In this document: one piece after another, positions 25,024-34,348 of the stretch | Layout of the letters: each line of letters begins with the position of its first letter | Position numbering within the stretch: the stretch's first letter is position 1 | Assembly: GCF_014647755.1 (NCBI RefSeq) | Contig: NZ_BMPU01000002.1 | Coordinates: 186,001 to 250,000 of the forward strand | Direction of reading: 5' to 3' | Length of the DNA stretch: 64,000 nucleotides | Source of the DNA: Porphyromonas pasteri | GTDB lineage: Bacteria > Bacteroidota > Bacteroidia > Bacteroidales > Porphyromonadaceae | Program-made: the position numbers and the translations under genes | The notes under the pieces: generated by a model | Seen by the model: only the letters and a program-made list of their open reading frames with translations | What the model was told of the DNA's origin: nothing | Database searches by the model: none

Positions 25024-25821
25024 ATGAGCGAGCGCAAGAAGGTCTTTTTCACCAGCGATGCCCACCTGGGGTCGGGCTATCATGCGGATCCTCGTGCTGT
25101 AGAGCAGCGCTTGGTGCGCTGGCTGCGGAGCATTGAGGATGAGGCGCGTGCGGTCTACTTCCTGGGGGATATGTTCGACTACTGGTTCGAATACCGTGCG
25201 GTCGTCCCCCGTGGGCACGTGCGCTTCCTGGGGCAAGTCGCTGAGATGAGCGACCGTGGTATCGAGATCCACTTCTTCGCGGGCAACCACGATGTGTGGT
25301 TCGCCGACTATATGCAGACGGAGCTGGGGGCGCAGGTCCACCACCACGCCGAGGTCATCGAGCTCGATGGCAAGACCTTCCGTCTGGCGCATGGCGACGA
25401 GGAGTACTGTGGCTACCGCCGCATGGATAAGTTCCTCTACCGCCTCTTCCGCTGCCGTCTGGCGCAGGTGCTCTATGCCGCTGTCCATCCACGCTGGACG
25501 GTAGGCTTCGCTCTCTCCTGCTCGCTGCGTAGCCGAAAGAAGGGCCTCAAGCGTGCCACCCTCGGCGAGGTGCCCCACGCCTATCAGAATGATTACTTCG
25601 ACGTCGAGAAGGAGTGGCTGGTGCGCTGGACCAAGGCCTATGCTGCCGAGCACCCCGAGATCGACTACTACCTCTTCGGGCATCGTCACCTCTTGATCGA
25701 CCTGGCGCTGCGTGGCGACAAGCGTATCGTCATCCTCGGCGACTGGCTCCAGTACAATTCGTTTGCGGTGTGGGACGGCACGTCGCTCTTCGTGGATCAG
25801 TTCATCGAAGACGAAGCGTAG
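25024..25821 (+). CDS. lpxH: UDP-2,3-diacylglucosamine diphosphatase (LpxH-type)
   Basis: A 265-residue metallophosphoesterase. I start it at ATG 25024 (MSERKKVFFTSDAHLGSGY); the longer frame from 24964 overlaps the upstream gene. Metal-binding motifs are in order: SDAHLG, FLGDMFDYW, GNHDVWF, LAHGDEEY and LFGHRH. LpxH cleaves UDP-2,3-diacylglucosamine to lipid X in lipid A biosynthesis at the inner membrane. The spacing of motifs and the length fit LpxH better than general phosphodiesterases. It is last in the forward run and is followed by a strong terminator. Confidence 0.87.
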   Translation: MSERKKVFFTSDAHLGSGYHADPRAVEQRLVRWLRSIEDEARAVYFLGDMFDYWFEYRAVVPRGHVRFLGQVAEMSDRGIEIHFFAGNHDVWFADYMQTELGAQVHHHAEVIELDGKTFRLAHGDEEYCGYRRMDKFLYRLFRCRLAQVLYAAVHPRWTVGFALSCSLRSRKKGLKRATLGEVPHAYQNDYFDVEKEWLVRWTKAYAAEHPEIDYYLFGHRHLLIDLALRGDKRIVILGDWLQYNSFAVWDGTSLFVDQFIEDEA

Positions 25822-25844
25822 CCCCGCCCTTCACCGCTCCCACC

Positions 25845-25892
25845 AAAGCGCCACGGGCTCGGTAGCCGATGCTACCGAGCCCGTGGCGCTTT
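25845..25892. terminator. Bidirectional terminator, perfect 22-bp stem
   Basis: A perfect inverted repeat: left arm 25845-25866 (starting AAAGCGCCACGG), loop CGAT, right arm 25871-25892. The arm ends supply A and T tracts, so it can end both the forward lpxH transcript and the reverse transcript from 25986-28295. Confidence 0.9.
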
Positions 25893-25985
25893 GTATGTTT
25901 ATGGCTCATACGGTGAGAGCTAAAAGCGCTTGCCCTCTCTGCTGGTCTTCTTGTTGCAATACAAGCTCTGGGCGCGTCTTTACGA

Positions 25986-28295
25986 TCATAGAGTCAGCAG
26001 TCCGGAGTCGGTGTCGCGGTTGTTTGCTTTGGGTCTTTGCTCTTGAGCCTTTCGTCCCATATTTAGCTGGATACTGAGCTTTAGGTAGATTGTATTCATC
26101 AGGGTCGGAGTAACCTGCCAGCTGTTAGAAGAAAGGATTGCAGACCGATCCGTTGAATTGCCATAGCCATCGGTTTCCATGAATAAGTATTTTCCTCCTA
26201 CTCCAAACATAAGCGCAGGGTTCAGACGGTAGCACAGCTCAGCAGCATTATAGGCTGGACTATGAAGGATAAACTGGCCATCTAATATCTTCCGGCGACT
26301 TTGGATGAAAAGAAATCCCACCCAGTGCGTTGTGTTCAGGTTAAGACTCGCAAAGAGACGCCCCGATAAATTAAAGCTGTTTTCGGGCTTTATATAGAAT
26401 GCTTGCTGGTACAGATCACCCTCTAATGTAAGTACTAGACGTGGATCTCCCCAAGGCATTACGTTTACCTTCCCGCTACCTCCCAAGAGCGCTTTAGAAT
26501 CAATGTTTTTATATGATTTGACGATGTATTCACTTCGCTCCTCCAGATAAGGTACGATCGCATTACTCGTATGGGAGTAGAAAAGTCCTACCTGTCCCGA
26601 GACGTACGACGTGCGCATATTAAAGGAAAGGAATAGATTGTGTCCAGCTGACGGAGTAAGCTTCGGATTGCCTATATACACATAGTGCGGAGCGTTAGGA
26701 ATAGGTGTATTGCTCAGCATTGATATTGTAGGAGCTGTGACACGGTGTTGATACGAAAGGCTCAGTGATGTCCCCGCCCTGATCACCCACGTGCTACGCA
26801 GCAGCGGCGTGAAGTGTAGGCTTTCGAACGATTGATATAGCTGAGGGCTACGAGAACTGTTATACTCGAGCCCAAGTATTGCTTGATGCCTGAATGCACC
26901 TTTCATCCACGAGATATCACCATAGCCGCGTATGTTCCTACGGAATGATTCGATTAGTTTGTTTTGAGGAAGAAGGAGCTGCTGTGCATTGTACTCAAAA
27001 AGACCTTTAGCTCCAATCGAAGTACTAAACATTTGGGAAGAGTAGCGATATTGTGCGTCAGCGATAAAGGACTTCTTATGCCCGTCCATATCTGTTTGCT
27101 TCCGATAGCTGAGAGCGTTGTAGTAGGCATCGACCTTTGTTGTGTAATCCGTGTAGTGTAGATTGCACAGCAGCGAATGTTCCTTTGCCAATACCTTTTC
27201 ACCGTAAAGATCCACAGCATACATTGTATATCTATTGCCATTCCCTTTGCTGATTTTGCTTCCGGAGAGACTTCCGTCAGAGACGATCTGATCTGTCCGA
27301 AGGTCCTGTCGATAGTGATGCAGTAGGAGCGATGAGCTAAGTAGATAATTCTTGGGAACACTATAGCTGCAGCTTAGTTGCAACTCATTGTTATCTCGTC
27401 CACCTGGAGCTACGATACCGGTCTTCTTCTGATAGTAATCTTGCCCTAAGAAACGATAGCGTATTTCTTCATCTTCGCTGGCTTTATAGCGCCAATAAAT
27501 ATTGCTGTATGTAGCATTCAGGCGCAGCCGATCGATGGTGTAGTTAATCCCCAAGCGATTTTTCCCATCCCAGGCTGTTACCGCATCATTGGCCTCTAGA
27601 TATAAGTTTCCTCCCCGTATCTTCTCTTTGGTGATGACATTGATTAGCGCGCCGATACCTGCAGTAGCGAAGCGCGCCGGAGGTGTATCATAAAGCTCAA
27701 CGCTCTTGACATCTTCCGCTGCCAGCGCAGCAAGGGCCGTCTGTGTAGACTTTACGCCATTGATCAAGATAATGACTTCTCCCCCATTCGTTGCCTTAAG
27801 TTCTCGGCTTGTATCTAAGCTAAGAGCTGGGATAAGAGTTAAGGACTCAAGGAAGTTGGAGAAAAGCTTTGCCTTCTTCAAATCAATCCTATAGGTACTA
27901 TGTGAAGAAAATTCCCGGACCATACTTGCGTTGACCTCGACCTCCTGAAGCTGGTGCACATCATCGCGGAGCATCAGCGTACCGAGCTCCGTCTGATGAT
28001 AGGCGCCCTCCAGTGTTTGGTAGCCAATGCAGCTGACCTTAAGGCGAAAAGGCACAAAGCACTCCGAAGGCAACTTTAATACAAATTGCCCTGTACTATC
28101 GCTAATTGTCCGCCCTAGCAGCGTTTGATCAGCCAGGCGATAAAGACTAATGGACGCTCTTTCCACAGGCTGTGCTTGAGCGTTTACAATACGTGCGCTT
28201 ATCACAACGCTATCTTGAGCGTGCAGGACGGCACTATTAAAAATAAGCGCCCAAAGAAAGCACACAATCACAGAAATTCTCTTTGCAGACATCAT
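25986..28295 (-). CDS. TonB-type outer-membrane receptor, AT-rich, substrate unknown
   Basis: A 769-residue protein with a signal peptide ending LHAQ, a CarboxypepD_reg-like domain (ISARIVNAQAQPVERASISL) in the first 100 residues, a plug-like region (FSNFLESLTLIPALSL, VIILINGVKSTQTALAAL, RFATAGIGALINVITK) and an outer-membrane barrel. The C-terminal 20 residues are polar and extend past the last strand (IYLKLSIQLNMG), which is atypical since receptors usually end in an aromatic residue. The bases are clearly AT-richer than in the other receptors here, suggesting acquisition. It stands beside a damaged lipoprotein gene and the iteron copy E. Confidence 0.83.
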   Translation of the reverse strand: MMSAKRISVIVCFLWALIFNSAVLHAQDSVVISARIVNAQAQPVERASISLYRLADQTLLGRTISDSTGQFVLKLPSECFVPFRLKVSCIGYQTLEGAYHQTELGTLMLRDDVHQLQEVEVNASMVREFSSHSTYRIDLKKAKLFSNFLESLTLIPALSLDTSRELKATNGGEVIILINGVKSTQTALAALAAEDVKSVELYDTPPARFATAGIGALINVITKEKIRGGNLYLEANDAVTAWDGKNRLGINYTIDRLRLNATYSNIYWRYKASEDEEIRYRFLGQDYYQKKTGIVAPGGRDNNELQLSCSYSVPKNYLLSSSLLLHHYRQDLRTDQIVSDGSLSGSKISKGNGNRYTMYAVDLYGEKVLAKEHSLLCNLHYTDYTTKVDAYYNALSYRKQTDMDGHKKSFIADAQYRYSSQMFSTSIGAKGLFEYNAQQLLLPQNKLIESFRRNIRGYGDISWMKGAFRHQAILGLEYNSSRSPQLYQSFESLHFTPLLRSTWVIRAGTSLSLSYQHRVTAPTISMLSNTPIPNAPHYVYIGNPKLTPSAGHNLFLSFNMRTSYVSGQVGLFYSHTSNAIVPYLEERSEYIVKSYKNIDSKALLGGSGKVNVMPWGDPRLVLTLEGDLYQQAFYIKPENSFNLSGRLFASLNLNTTHWVGFLFIQSRRKILDGQFILHSPAYNAAELCYRLNPALMFGVGGKYLFMETDGYGNSTDRSAILSSNSWQVTPTLMNTIYLKLSIQLNMGRKAQEQRPKANNRDTDSGLLTL

Positions 28296-28402
28296 CGTGA
28301 TCTATAATCTAAGTTCTCTATCTATAGAATGTGGACATCGAGGATCTGGATAGTTATCATTTCCCTTTCCATATACCTTTATAACATCAACATAGCAAAC
28401 CT

Positions 28403-28793
28403 TTAATAGCGCCCTGACTCGAAGTCGAGCTGATAGCTATACATGTAGCCGACATCACGCTTACTATGAGTGCCCGTGCTCTTTACGAGGGTGAAGCTCG
28501 GCGAAGCGGCGATGATGGTGTCTTGGGTCGAGTGGCATTCCTTGAGAATGGAGGCGATATACGCTGCCCGCTCCTTCGGTAGCGCGTCCTTGTTCAGTGC
28601 AAGTTGCTCCTCCTTGAGGTTCAGTGCCGAGGTAGCGACCTTGAAGATGGGTTTGTCGTTGACCTGGATGGTGTTGGTGCTTGGGTCAAGGGTGGTGCGT
28701 TGGGCAAAGTGGAGGGCCCGCTGGCTACCGCATGAGGCGAGGGCGCTCACACACACACAGCCGAAAAGGGCTTGAAGGGCTTCGCTTCTTCAT
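28403..28793 (-). pseudogene. Small lipoprotein, out of frame within its signal peptide at a (TG)6 run
   Basis: The body frame (stop at 28403) reads ALASCGSQRALHFAQRTTLD and on for about 110 residues with a lipobox-like LASC, but has no ATG; the nearest upstream in-frame codon is a TGA. The ATG at 28793 (MKKRSPSSPFRLCVC) is in the other frame. Between them lies (TG)6 on the coding strand at 28748-28759. Adding one TG unit joins the two into a lipoprotein signal peptide. A TACATTTG promoter element stands 38 bp upstream of this ATG. It is either a phase-variable gene in its off state, a recent frameshift, or a GTG-started protein. Body function unknown. Confidence 0.6.
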
Positions 28794-28830
28794 AATGGTA
28801 TCGTGAGTTATGTTAAGACGATTGCTATCA

Positions 28831-28838
28831 CAAATGTA
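28831..28838 (-). promoter_or_regulatory. Candidate -7 promoter element of the out-of-frame lipoprotein
   Basis: CAAATGTA forward, TACATTTG reverse, matching TAnnTTTG; 38 bp upstream of the ATG at 28793 and 110 bp from the near edge of iteron copy E. Confidence 0.5.
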
Positions 28839-28947
28839 GCAAGAAATCAATCACGGCAACAAGGGGGGGAGAAGGTGCTTCCCACGGCGCTGGGCTTCAG
28901 CCTGCTACGGGCGTGGTGGATGCCGTCTTGCGGATGGGGGTGGTATG

Positions 28948-29256
28948 AACCTATATTGGTCGGCAGGTTGACCTATATAGGTTGTCATCGAGACCTATAT
29001 AGCTTCGTCGTCGGACCAATATAGGTCAACCCGCCGACCAATATAGGTTGATTTATCACCCTGTGGTAGGGTGGTGGTGCAAGCGGTGTCTATCATAGAT
29101 AGAGCTATAGCGAAAGGCTACCACGACAGGACGGAGGAGGGGGGGATGCGAACCAGTACTGGTCGCCGAAGTGACCAGTACTGGTAACTGATATCAACCA
29201 CTACTGCTTCGCGCTGCGACCAGTACTGGTCAGACGAGTGACCAGTACTGGTTACT
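28948..29256 (-). repeat. Compound iteron repeat, copy E
   Basis: Array 1 spans 28948-29049 and array 2 spans 29151-29253, with five units each. Array 1 reads AACCTATATTGGTC, GACCTATATAGGTT, GACCTATATAGCTT, GACCAATATAGGTC, GACCAATATAGGTT. Its first and fourth spacers (GGCAGGTT and AACCCGCC) differ from those of copies B-D (GGCGGGCT and AGCCCGCC), including one paired change that keeps complementarity. The copy lies between the out-of-frame lipoprotein and gap. Nothing else is recognised in 28839-29441. Confidence 0.92.
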
Positions 29257-29441
29257 TTTTACCCTTCGAGAAGGCGCATAGGCAAAGGGCTGGTGAAGGG
29301 GAGCGAAGGAACATCGGGGAGCGGGTCGTCGGCAGGTCGTTGGTGGGGCTTTATGGGGTGGTTTGCGGGGCAAAATGGGCGGTAAGGGCGCACTTACCAA
29401 AATATTTTCGGAAATAAACCATAGGTGTGGATAAATTTCTG

Positions 29442-29449
29442 TAATTTTG
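29442..29449 (+). promoter_or_regulatory. Candidate -7 promoter element of gap
   Basis: TAATTTTG matches TAnnTTTG and lies 94 bp upstream of the gap start. No clear -33 partner. Confidence 0.5.
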
Positions 29450-29508
29450 TACTGCGAGATGTTCCCCTCACCAAGGGGCTATCATCCAGCAACAGAGAGA
29501 TTCAGTAA

Positions 29509-30540
<1,032 letters not shown>

Positions 30541-30567
30541 TCCCCCGACCGAGTTCATAAAGCTCTT

Positions 30568-30608
30568 ATCAGCCCCCCGCTATGCCTATGGTATGGTGGG
30601 GGGCTGAT
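30568..30608 (+). terminator. Rho-independent terminator of gap
   Basis: ATCAGCCCCCC (30568-30578) pairs with GGGGGGCTGAT (30598-30608), followed by CTCTTACT. It overlaps the apparent upstream extension of the next reading frame, which supports that gene starting at 30654. Confidence 0.8.
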
Positions 30609-30653
30609 CTCTTACTATCTACCCTCTACTACCACACAGACCTCGACCTAACT

Positions 30654-32135
30654 ATGACCTTTCGCTCCTTCATGACGCGCACGCACCGCTTCCTCGGTGC
30701 GCTGATGAGCGTCCTCTTCGTGGCCTGGTTCGTCTCAGGCCTTGTCCTTATCTACCACGCCTATCCCAAGTACTCGCTGGACGAGGAGCTGAAGCACAGT
30801 GCCCGTCTGCCCGAGAGCTTGCCCACGACAGATAGCCTGCACGCCCTCTTCACCTCCCTCCAGCTTGACACGGTGCCGCTGGAGCGCCTGAAGATCTCTG
30901 GCGGGACGTATGCCGACAGCCGTGCGCGTCTCGTCATCCGCCCTGTAGAGGGGGAGCGCCGTGAGCTGGCCTTCGATGGCGACAGCCTGCGCACGCTCCA
31001 GCTTGATAGAGCGTATCTGGAGACCATCGCCGCTCGCTGGGGGCAGCGCATCGAGCGCATCGACACCATCACGGAGCTTGACCAGTGGACGCCCTTCTCG
31101 AGCCTTCGGGAGGATCTCCCCTTCTACCGCCTCCTTCTCACCGGTGGTGCGGGGCATGAGGTCTACGTCTCGAGCGTGACGGGCGACGTGCTGCAGGAGT
31201 CCACCCGCAGCGAGCGCCTCTGGTCGTGGGCTGGTGCTATCCCGCACTGGATCTACTTCACCTACATCCGCTCGCGTGCCGACCTCTGGCGCTGGGTCAT
31301 CATCGTCCTCGGCGCTATCGGTACGTTCATGGCGCTGACGGGCTTCTACCTCGGCATCGTGCACTACCGTAGCCGTGCGAAGAAGAAGGCGGCGAAGCTC
31401 TTCTCGCCCTTCCCCCGCAAGCGCTACCAGTGGCACCACTTCTTCGGCACCGTCGGCGGTGTGCTCATCATCGCATGGGTGCTGACGGGGCTCCTCTCCG
31501 TCGTGCACTTCCCCCATACCGAGACGACGGACTACCCCGTGGAGCAGCTCGAGGGAAGACCGCTCGGCATGACGGACTACTGCACCGACCTCACGGCCCT
31601 GCGTCAGGCAGAGCCCGAGCTACGCGCCCTGACCTTCACCTCGCTGGGGCATATCCCCGTGTTGAAGGCTGATGGGCAGGAGGCGCACTACTATGATGGT
31701 CGCTCCGTAGCACCCAAGCGCCTCAGCCTCGATAGCGCCGAGATCGTCACCGAGATCCGCACGGTCTTCGGCGAAGGGCACCACTACACGGCCGAGCTGA
31801 TGGACAAGTACGACACGTACTACATCCACCGCGCTGGCAAGCTCCCCTTGCCCGTCTGGCGCATCGCCATCGACACGAAGGACCACCATACCTACTACGT
31901 CGATCCCAAGACGGGTATGTGGCGTATGTATGCGGATAGTGAGCGCATCGATGCGTGGATGTTCATGAAGCTCCACCGCCTGCAGTTCGCTCCCTTGGTG
32001 AATACCCCAGGGGCATGGCCCGTCGTGATGTGGGCATTTATGATCATCGGGCTTATCACCTCGCTGACGGGGCTGATGCTCGCCTTCGACTATGTGCGCC
32101 GTCTCCTGCGTCGTCGTGGGAAGAAGAAGCACTAA
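30654..32135 (+). CDS. PepSY-associated membrane protein
   Basis: A 493-residue inner-membrane protein; I use the ATG at 30654 (MTFRSFMTRTHRFLGALMSV) because the frame upstream runs through the gap terminator. About four membrane helices: residues ~12-35 (ALMSVLFVAWFVSGLVLIYH), ~210-240 (WVIIVLGAIGTFMALTGFYL), ~275-300 (FGTVGGVLIIAWVLTGLLSV) and ~455-480 (VVMWAFMIIGLITSLTGLML). This is the layout of PepSY_TM proteins, with paired His near the helices (RTHRFLG, YQWHHFFG, MKLHRLQF). Relatives often act with siderophore or iron systems, possibly as reductases. It precedes, head to tail, the reverse-strand importer locus. Confidence 0.86.
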   Translation: MTFRSFMTRTHRFLGALMSVLFVAWFVSGLVLIYHAYPKYSLDEELKHSARLPESLPTTDSLHALFTSLQLDTVPLERLKISGGTYADSRARLVIRPVEGERRELAFDGDSLRTLQLDRAYLETIAARWGQRIERIDTITELDQWTPFSSLREDLPFYRLLLTGGAGHEVYVSSVTGDVLQESTRSERLWSWAGAIPHWIYFTYIRSRADLWRWVIIVLGAIGTFMALTGFYLGIVHYRSRAKKKAAKLFSPFPRKRYQWHHFFGTVGGVLIIAWVLTGLLSVVHFPHTETTDYPVEQLEGRPLGMTDYCTDLTALRQAEPELRALTFTSLGHIPVLKADGQEAHYYDGRSVAPKRLSLDSAEIVTEIRTVFGEGHHYTAELMDKYDTYYIHRAGKLPLPVWRIAIDTKDHHTYYVDPKTGMWRMYADSERIDAWMFMKLHRLQFAPLVNTPGAWPVVMWAFMIIGLITSLTGLMLAFDYVRRLLRRRGKKKH

Positions 32136-32156
32136 GCGCCCTCACCCACCTATATA

Positions 32157-32203
32157 CACGTATCCCCCACGACCCGAGCGGATCGTGGGGGATACGTGCT
32201 TTT
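32157..32203. terminator. Bidirectional terminator
   Basis: A 16-bp perfect stem, 32157-32172 (CACGTATCCCCCACGA) with 32183-32198, followed by CTTTT forward. It stands between the convergent genes ending at 32135 and 32228. Confidence 0.85.
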
Positions 32204-32227
32204 AGGGGAAGTCCTTAGCAGGGGGGC

Positions 32228-34333
32228 TTAGAACTGGTAGCTAAGCTTGAAGCGTACCGTGCGGCCAGGCATGTGGTAGCCGTCCTTCTCGGTGTAGTGC
32301 TCATCGTAGAGGTTGTCTACATTGACCCCCAGACCGAGGCGCTGCTTGATGGTGTAGTGCAGCGAAGCACCGAAGATCAGTGCCGAGGGGTGCTGGAGAC
32401 GACCGCCCCAGTCGGGCTGCTCAGCAGCTACGCGTGCAGCGAGCCCCGTGCGGATATTGGAGTAGTAGCTGAACCAGTTGTCCTCCCAGCGCTGGCCGAT
32501 GTAGCGACCCGAGAGGCCGAACTGCAGGCCTTCGCGCGTAGTGAAGTCGAGGCCGAAGGTGATGTTCTGCGAGCGCACATACTTGATAGGCGTCCAGTCG
32601 CTGGCGGCAGCGAGCTTCATCTTCGAGTGGAGGAGGAGCGTAGCGTTGGCGTAGGCCTTCAGTGAGAAGGCGTAGTCCACGAGGCTACCGAAGTCATAGG
32701 CGGCCAGCAGCTCGAGGCCGTGCATGCGCGCCTTGTTGCTATTGACGAAGGTCTTCGTAGCCGTCTTGTCGGGATTCGTCGTGACCTTGTCGATGATCAT
32801 ATCCTTGTGGTCGGTGTAGAAGTACGTAGCGTCGAGGTCGATACCCTTCTCATAGTTGGTATAGCCGATCCCCCCGTCGATGGTCAGCGAGCTCTCGGGG
32901 CGCAGGTCGCGATTCCCTACGGTCGTCGTCTTGCCGTTGGTGTACTGACCCGCCTTGCGGTAGGCGTCAGGAGCAGCGAAGGACGTCCCAGCAGAGGCGT
33001 GCAGACGTAGGCCACGGGCGAGCTCATACTTCAGGCCGAGGTTGGGGCTGAAGACGAGGTGCTGCTCGTGCTTAGCTTCGCTATTGAGACGGCTATCGGC
33101 GCTGAGGTCGAAGCGCATGAGGTCGAGGCGTGCACCCGCCGAGACGATGAAGCGCTCGGTGACGCTGAGGTTCGTCTGGGCGAAGAAGCCGAGGCTGGAG
33201 GTCGAGTAGTCGGGGTTGTAGCTCGCCTTCTGGGCGCCCGTAGCGTCGAAGGACTTGGTCTTCGTGTCGCTCTTCTTGTAGTCGGCACCGAGGGTCAGGC
33301 GGTGTGCGCCGAGGGTCATGTCGTCCTGCAGGATAGCCCCGTAGTCCTGACCATTGCGGCGGTAGGTGATGATGGCATCGCTACCAGCCTTGTTGTAGTT
33401 CTGCGACACCTCGAAGGAGTAGTAGGGGCGCAGTGCGAGGCGATGGATGCCGACCTGCCCGAGGACTTCGAGCGAAGTGAGTGAGCGCGTGACGTCCTTC
33501 TGCGAGAGGCCGTAGACACCGTAGATGCTACCGCCCGTGCGGATAGCGTCGCCGATGAAGAGGTTCTCGTAGGCGTTCACCGACCAGTTAGGAGAGAAAT
33601 CATAGCCGAGGCGAAGGCTACCGGTGTAGACACCATGGGTGCTACCTGGCATCGTAGCGCCACGCGTCTCGGGGTCTACGATAGCCTTGGCGAGGCTGTT
33701 GTGACGGAGGATATCGTTGTTACCCGCCTTGTAGTTCGTGTGCTCGCTGGTATAGCCAGCGCTGAGGTCGAAGGACAGGCCCGAGACGATGCGCCCACCG
33801 AGAGCGAGCGTACCGGCGTAGGTGTCGTAGCTACCAGCCGTAGCAGAGACGCGGCCCGTGAGCTGCTCCTTGTGCTGTACGGTGACGATGTTGATGACAC
33901 CGCCCATAGCATTCGTGCCATAGACCGAGGAGAAGGGACCCTTGAGGATCTCTATCTGTGCGATGTCCGAGAGGGCGATGGTGGAGATGTTCTCCGACGC
34001 CGTGGGGATCCCGTTGATGAGCACGGTGGTATAGGCCTTACCTGGCTTGAAGCCACGGATACCGACGGTAGCGTTGAAGCCAGGGTACTGGATGATGTCG
34101 ACGCTGCTGTGGTTCTTCAAGAGGTCGGGCAGGCTCGTGAAGCCCGAGCGCTGGATGGTCTCGGCGCTGATGACCTCGATCTTGCTGGGCACCTTCTTCA
34201 GGGGAAGGATGGAGCGCGTACCGTAGACGAGGACCTCGTCAATATTGGCAGTACGGAGGCTGTCCGTGGTGCTTGCTGATAGCGGGAGGGCCAGTGAGAC
34301 CGCCGCGATGAGAAGCGTTAGCTTTTGTTTCAT
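32228..34333 (-). CDS. TonB-dependent siderophore/heme-type receptor
   Basis: A 701-residue receptor with signal MKQKLTLLIAAVSLALPLSA. The plug (residues ~30-150) contains IDEVLVYGTRS, VEGF-like GIRGFKPGKAYTTVLINGIP and ILKGPFSSVYGTNAMGGVIN, all standard for TonB receptors. The barrel ends NLYDEHYTEKDGYHMPGR and terminal SYQF. It is the last gene of a reverse run with a binding lipoprotein, permease and ATPase, so it supplies their substrate to the periplasm. Iron chelate, heme or corrinoid are all possible; nothing in the sequence fixes the ligand. Confidence 0.9.
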   Translation of the reverse strand: MKQKLTLLIAAVSLALPLSASTTDSLRTANIDEVLVYGTRSILPLKKVPSKIEVISAETIQRSGFTSLPDLLKNHSSVDIIQYPGFNATVGIRGFKPGKAYTTVLINGIPTASENISTIALSDIAQIEILKGPFSSVYGTNAMGGVINIVTVQHKEQLTGRVSATAGSYDTYAGTLALGGRIVSGLSFDLSAGYTSEHTNYKAGNNDILRHNSLAKAIVDPETRGATMPGSTHGVYTGSLRLGYDFSPNWSVNAYENLFIGDAIRTGGSIYGVYGLSQKDVTRSLTSLEVLGQVGIHRLALRPYYSFEVSQNYNKAGSDAIITYRRNGQDYGAILQDDMTLGAHRLTLGADYKKSDTKTKSFDATGAQKASYNPDYSTSSLGFFAQTNLSVTERFIVSAGARLDLMRFDLSADSRLNSEAKHEQHLVFSPNLGLKYELARGLRLHASAGTSFAAPDAYRKAGQYTNGKTTTVGNRDLRPESSLTIDGGIGYTNYEKGIDLDATYFYTDHKDMIIDKVTTNPDKTATKTFVNSNKARMHGLELLAAYDFGSLVDYAFSLKAYANATLLLHSKMKLAAASDWTPIKYVRSQNITFGLDFTTREGLQFGLSGRYIGQRWEDNWFSYYSNIRTGLAARVAAEQPDWGGRLQHPSALIFGASLHYTIKQRLGLGVNVDNLYDEHYTEKDGYHMPGRTVRFKLSYQF

Positions 34334-34348
34334 ACGTTGTTTGCTTGG

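Noticed and set aside
1103-29256. Compound repeats as ends of an insertion sequence or MITE
   Set aside because: No transposase is present between copies, no terminal inverted repeats or target duplications are evident, and the period and promoter distance are conserved instead.
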